From: Bdellovibrionales bacterium
GTDB lineage: Bacteria; Bdellovibrionota; Bdellovibrionia; Bdellovibrionales; JAMPXM01
Direction: 5' to 3'
Length of the DNA stretch: 64,000 nucleotides
Assembly: GCA_016713885.1 (NCBI GenBank)
Contig: JADJOF010000007.1
Span: forward strand, 186,001-250,000
Below the pieces are notes generated by a model. The model did no database searches and was not told the origin of the DNA. It saw nothing but the letters and a program-made list of their open reading frames with translations. The position numbers and the translations under genes are program-made. Every line of letters starts with the position of its first letter. Position 1 is the first letter of the stretch. Shown in pieces: positions 58,005 through 64,000 of this stretch.

Positions 58005-58285
58005 CGATCACCGCCAGCTCTCAGCATGTCGAAGTCACGAATGCGATCGACCTCATCCATTGGATCTGGCGTGAGTGACTCATGCGTGCGCTTATTGGTT
58101 TTGAAGTATTGATCGAGCGCCCACTTCGAAAGATCCTGTCTTTCAACCGGTGTCAGAAAATCAGTGATGTCTGTCTCACGGCCGCTCATTCCCACTTTAA
58201 AAACGTACATATCCACGACGGCGCCATATTCGATTTGAGCTTCGATTCTGATCATCAACTCAAGGTCAGCGTATGTTTCAAACAT
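58001..58285 (-). CDS. Hypothetical phage protein, copy 2
   Basis: 94 residues. It differs from copy 1 at residues 10-11 (ADLELMIRIEA for ADLEMSLRIEA) owing to a short cluster of base changes. Confidence 0.62.
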   Translation of the reverse strand: MFETYADLELMIRIEAQIEYGAVVDMYVFKVGMSGRETDITDFLTPVERQDLSKWALDQYFKTNKRTHESLTPDPMDEVDRIRDFDMLRAGGDR

Positions 58286-58367
58286 TTGGCCTCCAGATTT
58301 CGGGTAAAGAATTCCCTCGCGCAGTTTTCACTGCACGGTTTTTAAGCATCTCTGTTATGGTGCGGAA

Positions 58368-58595
58368 CTAACCGGCCTCTTCTCCCGTTTCAGCGGGTGG
58401 AAAAAGCCGGTTCTCAGGCACGCTAAGGACTCGGCACAAAGCAAGCCGAGTGCTCTGCTTTGCTGGTGCATGTCCGGCCCGGACCCTGTGAATTGTCGTG
58501 GCCGAAACCCTGCTCTTGTATGCCAGTTGGGATACCCCATCTGGTCCGTTTGCATCTATCCAGCTGTCTAGTACCGACCGATCAACGCGTCTCAT
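58368..58595 (-). CDS. Cro-like repressor, intact
   Basis: A 75-residue Cro/CI-type HTH protein starting at the ATG 58595. Helix-turn-helix GVSQLAYKSRVSATTIHRVR is followed by HAPAKQSTRLALCRVLSVPE. Divergent from the repressor, it should favour lytic growth. The predicted start of transcription coincides with the ATG, so the message may be leaderless. Copy 1 carries two frameshifts in this gene. Confidence 0.8.
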   Translation of the reverse strand: MRRVDRSVLDSWIDANGPDGVSQLAYKSRVSATTIHRVRAGHAPAKQSTRLALCRVLSVPENRLFPPAETGEEAG

Positions 58596-58689
58596 GATTA
58601 GTATAGTAAGCCTTTCGATATCAAAAGACAAGTCAAATGATTAGTTTGGTCTGTTTTTTATCGAAAGGAAACACGTTAGGCTTATTTTG
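58593..58689. promoter_or_regulatory. Switch promoter/operator region, copy 2
   Basis: Same sequence as 20661-20757: leftward TTGTCT-17-TACTAT, inverted CCTTTCGATA/TATCGAAAGG, and the ATGATTAGT pair. Identical operators mean both prophages answer to the same repressor. Confidence 0.6.
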
Positions 58690-59100
58690 ATGAGTGTTTA
58701 CGGCGGATTAGCCGACAGAATAAGGGACCACAGAAAGGCCCTAAAATTGACCCAGAGCGGGCTTGCTGAGCGCGCGGGGCTGTCGTTTGCCACGATCCAG
58801 GCACTCGAACGAGGGGCATCAAATCCTGAGCGAAAGACCTTAGCGGCCATCGCCACAGCCCTCGACATATCGATTGGCGATCTTTTGGGAGAAACCGTTG
58901 AGCCGGCACCTATGGCCGCTCGCTCGATCACCCAGGAGGCGGCGATGCACCCTACCCTAAAGGACGTCGTCGTGATCCTTGATAGGCTTGAATCGGTATC
59001 ACCTGAGCGGCGGGCGGCGGCTCTTGCGATTCTTTTCGACGACTCTTCGCTTGCGCCAGAATCTTTCGATCTTGCTCAGCTTGCCTCAACAAAGCGTTAA
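58690..59100 (+). CDS. CI-like prophage repressor, copy 2
   Basis: 136 residues, identical to 20758-21168. Two copies of the same repressor gene would double its dose and give homoimmunity. Confidence 0.86.
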   Translation: MSVYGGLADRIRDHRKALKLTQSGLAERAGLSFATIQALERGASNPERKTLAAIATALDISIGDLLGETVEPAPMAARSITQEAAMHPTLKDVVVILDRLESVSPERRAAALAILFDDSSLAPESFDLAQLASTKR

Positions 59101-59239
59101 TTGCCTCGATCACGTCCCGCACAGTGCCGCCCTCAATGTCCCAATCGGCTACATCCCAAGCGTCCTTTAGTGCTTAATTGGTTATGACATTTGATTAACA
59201 ATTGATTGTTCAAGTCAGGCATCCATCAGGCCGATTTAA

Positions 59240-59749
59240 ATGAACAACCATGGAGGCTATGTGCAATTTGTCGTGATTCTGATCGCTCTCGTGATGGTTT
59301 TCGCAAATCAAGATGCAGAGGCTCAGAGCGCTGAAACCCTCTGGAGAGCGCGATCCCTCGAGGCTAAGGACAATATCAAACGACTACTGGACTCCAAGAA
59401 AGTAGCAAAGAAAGTTGAGTGCGAGTTCCTTATCGAGCAGGCGTTTGAAGGCCTAAATGATCCAAAGTTCAAAGCGTTTTCAAAGACCGATAAGGGTGGG
59501 TTAACGGTACTGCTGACCATCGGCGACCCAAAGACAAAATCCTTACTCGGACTGGCCTTTCTATTCGGGGACGACAGCCGCAGGCCACTATTCATTCGTC
59601 CGATTTTCTTTGAAGACGCCAGCAAAACTGCTTGGACATTTGCAATTACGCCACTCACTTCGGGCGGCACTTTTGGTATAGAGACAAAGGACTGCGAATT
59701 TTTATTCTCCTCTGAGAACTATCTGAGTCCATCTGTGAAGGCCAAGTAG
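59240..59749 (+). CDS. Exported lysogenic-unit protein, copy 2
   Basis: 169 residues, identical to 21308-21817, including the signal peptide and both cysteines. Confidence 0.66.
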   Translation: MNNHGGYVQFVVILIALVMVFANQDAEAQSAETLWRARSLEAKDNIKRLLDSKKVAKKVECEFLIEQAFEGLNDPKFKAFSKTDKGGLTVLLTIGDPKTKSLLGLAFLFGDDSRRPLFIRPIFFEDASKTAWTFAITPLTSGGTFGIETKDCEFLFSSENYLSPSVKAK

Positions 59750-59769
59750 TCCCGCACCGAGCCTTGATT

Positions 59770-59786
59770 CTGTCAGGCTTTGACAG
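59770..59786. promoter_or_regulatory. Palindromic operator-like site, copy 2
   Basis: CTGTCA, five bases, TGACAG; same as 21838-21854. Confidence 0.4.
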
Positions 59787-59859
59787 ATCATTTAAGAATC
59801 AGCCACAAGTCTGTTATTCTATGACAGCGGGCTAATCAAGGATGAGAGGCTCGTTTTTC

Positions 59860-60120
59860 ATGAAACTAAAAGGCGCATTTTTTCCAGAGATCCGAAAGGT
59901 CGCATCCGAAAAGCTTCAGATTGAGCTCGGCTGTAGTCCCGAAGTCGCAAAGATATTTCACCCGAGTATGCGGACCGATATCATCCCAGACGATTCAGCC
60001 GTTTGGATTCAAGCCTGCACGCTCCAGCAATGGGAAGAGTACGCAGGCGAATGGGAGCACGAGGCGGCCCATGGCTTTGAACTGGAAGTCGATCCGCCGC
60101 CAGCCTATTTGATGCACTGA
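59860..60120 (+). CDS. Hypothetical rightward phage protein, copy 2
   Basis: 86 residues, identical to 21928-22188. Confidence 0.53.
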   Translation: MKLKGAFFPEIRKVASEKLQIELGCSPEVAKIFHPSMRTDIIPDDSAVWIQACTLQQWEEYAGEWEHEAAHGFELEVDPPPAYLMH

Positions 60121-60254
60121 CGTTTCGCGATCATCTCGATTTCATCCTGAAGCCGCTTGATCTGCACAGCTTGGCTGAATGCCAAGTGCGCAAGTGGCAG
60201 CACCAGCGCCATGGCGAGAATCATCACAAGCACTGCGACGCCAAGCCGGGTCAT
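60105..60254 (-). CDS. 49-residue lysis-cassette membrane protein, copy 2
   Basis: Identical to 22173-22322; ATGA overlap with the upstream gene. Confidence 0.53.
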   Translation of the reverse strand: MTRLGVAVLVMILAMALVLPLAHLAFSQAVQIKRLQDEIEMIAKRQCIK

Positions 60255-60532
60255 TCAGAGTCTCGCTGGTCAGCTTCATCCCTCTGGTCGGCGCGCATCT
60301 CTGCGAACCTGCCAGTGAGCTCTGCGCCGCCCGTACGATTGAGCTCTTGCTCGAGAAGGATATTCTCGATCCGACGAATCTTCACGAACGCGCGCCTACG
60401 AGCCCCACGAAGTGCGATGATCACCCGAGAGAAGGCAGTCATCACCATTGCGGCCCCGCCACACAGCGCACCGACGACCTTCACGAAGTCATCGGCACCC
60501 ATTCCAAACACGGCCGCGACTGTTTCGATCAC
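60251..60532 (-). CDS. Small lysis-cassette membrane protein, copy 2
   Basis: 93 residues, identical to 22319-22600, from the GTG overlapping the endolysin stop. Confidence 0.53.
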   Translation of the reverse strand: MIETVAAVFGMGADDFVKVVGALCGGAAMVMTAFSRVIIALRGARRRAFVKIRRIENILLEQELNRTGGAELTGRFAEMRADQRDEADQRDSE

Positions 60533-60951
60533 GCGTACACCGGCATGAGAATGGCGACGACATCTTTCCGATGATTCCACGGTCTGATTCTGACAAACGC
60601 GTTCTGCTCAATCGCGTCCTTTTCAGTGAGCGTCTTCGAACCGCCGCCGCCAGCTTCAATGACGTGCTGATCATCGATCATGAATGCAATGTGAGTGATC
60701 TTGTCTGGCCTTAGGCCATAGAACACCAAGGCGCCAGGGCCTCTCATCTCACGCTCTGAAACGCTCAAGTAAAACTCAAACATTGCCTGCGCTGACTGAT
60801 CACCTTTCGGGTCCATACCGACTGATGCAAGAATCTCTTGCACGAGGCCAGAGCAATCATAGCCACGCATCGGATCATCCCCGCCCCAAATGTATGGCCT
60901 ACCGACAAAGTGCCACGCGTACTCGCAAGCAATCATCTTTTTGACCATCAT
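60529..60951 (-). CDS. NlpC/P60 endolysin, copy 2
   Basis: 140 residues, identical to 22597-23019, with Cys33 and His87 intact. Confidence 0.84.
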   Translation of the reverse strand: MMVKKMIACEYAWHFVGRPYIWGGDDPMRGYDCSGLVQEILASVGMDPKGDQSAQAMFEFYLSVSEREMRGPGALVFYGLRPDKITHIAFMIDDQHVIEAGGGGSKTLTEKDAIEQNAFVRIRPWNHRKDVVAILMPVYA

Positions 60952-61238
60952 CGCCACGCCTCACATGATTGAAGTTTTGATTTCAAAAGCACAAGATTCT
61001 CTTGTGGCGAACAGAAGAAGTCGAAAAACATCGGCTCATCACACTGCACCTTGTGCCCATCGCCGTTCACGATCATGCACTTGCCGTCTTTCTGCATAGG
61101 CAGATACACGTCTGGCTTCCAGTCAGGCTCATCGCCTGATCGCTTTAATGACACGCAAGCGACCGATGCCATGTATGCAAGCGCCAACAGAAAGGCTATA
61201 AGCGCAAGCGTCAGGTCATCTCTTCGTCTTGAACGCAT
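60948..61238 (-). CDS. Membrane-anchored lysis protein, copy 2
   Basis: 96 residues, identical to 23016-23306; the same start uncertainty applies. Confidence 0.48.
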   Translation of the reverse strand: MRSRRRDDLTLALIAFLLALAYMASVACVSLKRSGDEPDWKPDVYLPMQKDGKCMIVNGDGHKVQCDEPMFFDFFCSPQENLVLLKSKLQSCEAWR

Positions 61239-61419
61239 CTCGTAGTTCTTTCGCGGCTTTGATTTTGTCATCCTCAGTCCTTGCCATCTTTGCCTGTTCA
61301 ACCAAAAGCCTGACCTGTTCAAGATCCGCTGCATTCGTGCGTTTCACCTGCGCTTCGATGATGAGATCGATCACGCGCTGAAGTGCGATGAGAAGCTCGA
61401 TGATCTTGACTACGGTCAT
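61216..61419 (-). CDS. Hypothetical helical phage protein, copy 2
   Basis: 67 residues, identical to 23284-23487. Confidence 0.58.
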   Translation of the reverse strand: MTVVKIIELLIALQRVIDLIIEAQVKRTNAADLEQVRLLVEQAKMARTEDDKIKAAKELRDAFKTKR

Positions 61420-61568
61420 TCTGGTTTTGGCTCTTTGCCGAGTAGCTTTTTTGACACGTTGATCACGAACTGCAAAATGCCGTTCGACTTCAGTGCCGGG
61501 ATAAGCGCAAGAGCCTCGCTCACTGCGAGAAGTGCTGCTAAGATGATGACCAGTGATTCATTTTCCAT
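61416..61568 (-). CDS. Holin-like protein, copy 2
   Basis: 50 residues, identical to 23484-23636, with the same AAAGGAG ribosome site. Confidence 0.58.
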   Translation of the reverse strand: MENESLVIILAALLAVSEALALIPALKSNGILQFVINVSKKLLGKEPKPE

Positions 61569-61626
61569 TGTTTACTCCTTTGAAGTTACGTGTTTACTCC
61601 GACGATCCATTCAACGTGTGCCTTCA

Positions 61627-63447
61627 TTAGCGGGGTCCACTCAGGAAAACCGTTGCGGCAGCGGAAGTACACGCTGACCCGGAACAATAGTACGAAATCG
61701 TGCATGCCGTTGCCGACGTGCAATTTGCCGCCGGTTTTGTGTCATTCGCCGCATTGGCATTTAGATTTGTAACGATATCTGGCGCGGCGCTAAACTTGCC
61801 TGCTGCAAGTGTCAATGAGCATGTTCCAGACGAGATGTTTCCAATTGAGGAAATGAGTCCGCCAAGATCACGAGTGATTGAAGACGACGATGAGCATAGA
61901 ACGGTTGCCGTGTCGAATACTCTTCCATTTGCTATTCCAGTGCTCACGCTGTTAGCGATTACAATCGCGGGGCTATTCTGCGACACGTTCTTGATCGAGA
62001 TGTACGCTCCGGCCTCCGCGTAGCAAGTGCCATTGCCAGATACTCTCTGTCCACGAAGGACGACATTGATTGTTCCGGCACTCGAGAGCTGAAATAAACC
62101 CGTTATTGTAGCGACAGAGTCGTTACTTTCAACGCTGAGACCGCCAGGCGCAATAGCATAGACCGACGGTGAGTAGTTCGTCCCATCGTACCATCGGAAT
62201 TCGCATATCGTTCTAGTCCCAGTTGTCGCCGCACTCGATGCATAAAACTTTCCGGATGCTGTGACTTCGTACATTGCAGCGGGCGCCCCGGTCATTCGAA
62301 TACCGAAGTCATTGGCTGTCGTCGGCGCAAGAGCCTGTCCTTCAAGCGTATTGGTCCCGAACCCTGCGACGTTGAATGTTGTGAGTGATCCACTCGTCAC
62401 CGTTGATGAACCTGACGCAAACGAAATCGATCCGCGTTTCGAGATGGCGTCGATTGATGCTGTGGTCTGAGCGGTCCAGCCTACGATTGGGAACGACGCC
62501 TTTATGGTGACGCTATCACCGTTCGCAAATGTCTGAGGAGCCGCTTGGTTCAAGACACCGTTGTAAACATACGCTTCGTCACCGCCCATGCTCCGAGCAA
62601 GAAGCGAAGTTGTTGAATTGTATAGAACTTGCCCCGGATAAGTTCGTGTTGCGCTGCTGTCATAAAAAGTAAGCTCTCCAAGAACTGTCTCAACCGATGA
62701 GGCAGTGAGCTTTGTCGTGTCAATCGTATAGCCGGAAGGGATATTGACCGTTAGAGACGCACTCGTTGGCGCTCCTGTCACATCGACCTTGATTTGAACG
62801 TACATCGTGTCGCCGTCACGCCGCCATTTTCCTTGATAGGTCGTGTTTGTTGACCATGACCCGGTCGGAGTAAACGAAGCCCACTCACTGATAAGCTGCG
62901 TGCTGCCTACTCGCTTCGAGCGCCCGATATATCCAACATCAACCGCAATCAACGGCTCATCGGCGTTTGCGTATATTTGGAGCGCAATCGTGCCACTCTG
63001 CGGACAGGGGAAAGTTACGGGGTTCCATCTTGGGGTCGTTGACGAAATTATCGCTTGATAAGCTTGAACATTCGTCCCGTCATACGCGCGCACATAATGA
63101 GTCGCCGTGCCGCTTGGCACTTGCGCCAATATCTCAACTTCGCAGTCAAGACCGTAGTAGCCCTTAGGAATGGTGATCGCCTGCGATGTTAGCGTCTGCC
63201 CCGATGCGCCTGCATCCCACGTGGCAGAACCTTTGCCAGCAAGTAAATTGGTGCCGCTTGTGACTGCCGCAAGCGTGCCGCCCGATGCGGTCCACTTGGC
63301 TTTGCCTGATTCGAATCCTGAGTTGTACGGTGCGAGCAGGTTCTCAAACGCAAGCTCCTGACGATCGAAGTCAGTCAGTGCCGCATTTGCGAGAATCGGA
63401 TTGAGTACCGTTAGAAGAACCAAAAGCCATTGAGTTATGAATCTCAT
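61627..63447 (-). CDS. Signal-peptide fibre-like protein, copy 2
   Basis: 606 residues, identical to 23695-25515. Two identical copies mean the two phages do not differ in this protein. Confidence 0.68.
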   Translation of the reverse strand: MRFITQWLLVLLTVLNPILANAALTDFDRQELAFENLLAPYNSGFESGKAKWTASGGTLAAVTSGTNLLAGKGSATWDAGASGQTLTSQAITIPKGYYGLDCEVEILAQVPSGTATHYVRAYDGTNVQAYQAIISSTTPRWNPVTFPCPQSGTIALQIYANADEPLIAVDVGYIGRSKRVGSTQLISEWASFTPTGSWSTNTTYQGKWRRDGDTMYVQIKVDVTGAPTSASLTVNIPSGYTIDTTKLTASSVETVLGELTFYDSSATRTYPGQVLYNSTTSLLARSMGGDEAYVYNGVLNQAAPQTFANGDSVTIKASFPIVGWTAQTTASIDAISKRGSISFASGSSTVTSGSLTTFNVAGFGTNTLEGQALAPTTANDFGIRMTGAPAAMYEVTASGKFYASSAATTGTRTICEFRWYDGTNYSPSVYAIAPGGLSVESNDSVATITGLFQLSSAGTINVVLRGQRVSGNGTCYAEAGAYISIKNVSQNSPAIVIANSVSTGIANGRVFDTATVLCSSSSSITRDLGGLISSIGNISSGTCSLTLAAGKFSAAPDIVTNLNANAANDTKPAANCTSATACTISYYCSGSACTSAAATVFLSGPR

Positions 63448-64000
63448 GTGAAAGTTACCTCGCTTGAATATGGTGGGAACATCGCGTCGACCGTCGCCGT
63501 ATCTGTCGCCGTATCGCGCGTGAGCCTGATCAAAATCAAATCACCGGCTGAAACTGAATCGCTGTTGATCTGGCCCGTTGATGAGGTCAAATCACAGACA
63601 AACGCATTCGGACGGTTCGCCGTAGTCGCAAGCGTCACCGCTGAATTTGTCGACGTCCGTTGGTTCGTCGTACTCGACACTGCATCAGTGCCAGTGCGAA
63701 TCAGAGTTGCAACCGTCTTCATAAGCACGGTGTTCGCCGTAGCGTTACCGTAGAAAAGCCCGCGAAGGTTGATCTGCCCGCCTGCTGTGTATGTCGACGG
63801 CACTCGCACTGCTGCGTAGAGGTATTGCGTCTCGCCATCAGCGAATGCATAAACGCGTTGGCCGTATTCGCTCGATGCGACCGGCGCCAATGCGTCTTCA
63901 ATCCAATTGAGTGACGAGCCGCCGCCGCCAGATCCTACAGCGATGAGCGCTGCGCCAGTATCGACATACGCCTTCGCTTGATCTGTGGCGTAGACGATCG
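63444..64000 (-). CDS. Tail fibre, C-terminal part (cut by window edge)
   Basis: The last 184 codons and stop of the counterpart of 25512-27026, identical as far as it goes. Its start lies outside the window. Confidence 0.85.
   Translation of the reverse strand, partial: IVYATDQAKAYVDTGAALIAVGSGGGGSSLNWIEDALAPVASSEYGQRVYAFADGETQYLYAAVRVPSTYTAGGQINLRGLFYGNATANTVLMKTVATLIRTGTDAVSSTTNQRTSTNSAVTLATTANRPNAFVCDLTSSTGQINSDSVSAGDLILIRLTRDTATDTATVDAMFPPYSSEVTFT

Larger units (their letters stand above)
52510..64000. repeat. Large direct repeat, copy 2 (runs off the window)
   Basis: Counterpart of 14575-26068. Substitutions cluster at 52,550-53,560, 55,520-57,330 and 58,250-58,270, with three single-base indels near 55,206, 58,382 and 58,474. 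The rest appears identical to copy 1. Confidence 0.95.

Overview
The window reads as about 13 kb of Gram-negative chromosome followed by about 51 kb of prophage DNA. Host genes (RND exporter, Spx/ArsC-like protein, lipid-modification operon, small exported proteins) and a base composition near 50% GC would fit a Bdellovibrionota or deltaproteobacterial-type lineage. That placement is a low-confidence inference; no rRNA or species marker is present.

Host part (1-13,050): an Spx/ArsC-family protein; a membrane sensor histidine kinase; a translationally coupled leftward operon (acyl carrier protein, membrane fatty acid desaturase, two MBOAT-like polytopic proteins) interrupted by a complete IS256-family element with an 8-bp target duplication; an AcrB-like RND transporter; an NADPH:FMN reductase; a secreted PD-(D/E)XK-like protein; and two small exported proteins.

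Prophage part (13,052-64,000, continuing past the right edge): the left end is a tRNA-Pro(CGG) 3' remnant (attL) beside integrase 1. Leftward genes follow: excisionase, an SNF2-helicase/DNA-methyltransferase fusion, YqaJ exonuclease, RecT, a Cro/CI-type switch, lysis genes, tail fibres, P22-like ejection proteins, tail adaptors, coat, scaffold, portal, an Acb2-like protein, terminases, many small early genes, RusA, and a replication protein with iteron-like repeats inside its gene. At 50,946-51,199 there is what looks like an intact, unrecombined attP: a tRNA-Arg(UCU) 3' segment flanked by a 17-bp direct repeat. A different integrase and excisionase follow, and then the helicase/methyltransferase-to-tail-fibre block starts again (52,510 to the window end). 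The second block is offset by 37,935 falling to 37,932 bp. It is patchily divergent at first, and I see no difference from about 20,550/58,482 onward.

The simplest reading is one prophage integrated by integrase 1 at tRNA-Pro. A related circular phage of about 37.9 kb then inserted by homologous recombination inside the shared block, giving a tandem chimeric double prophage with a silent attP in the middle. The copies have complementary lesions: cro is frameshifted in copy 1, and a two-TM protein is frameshifted in copy 2.
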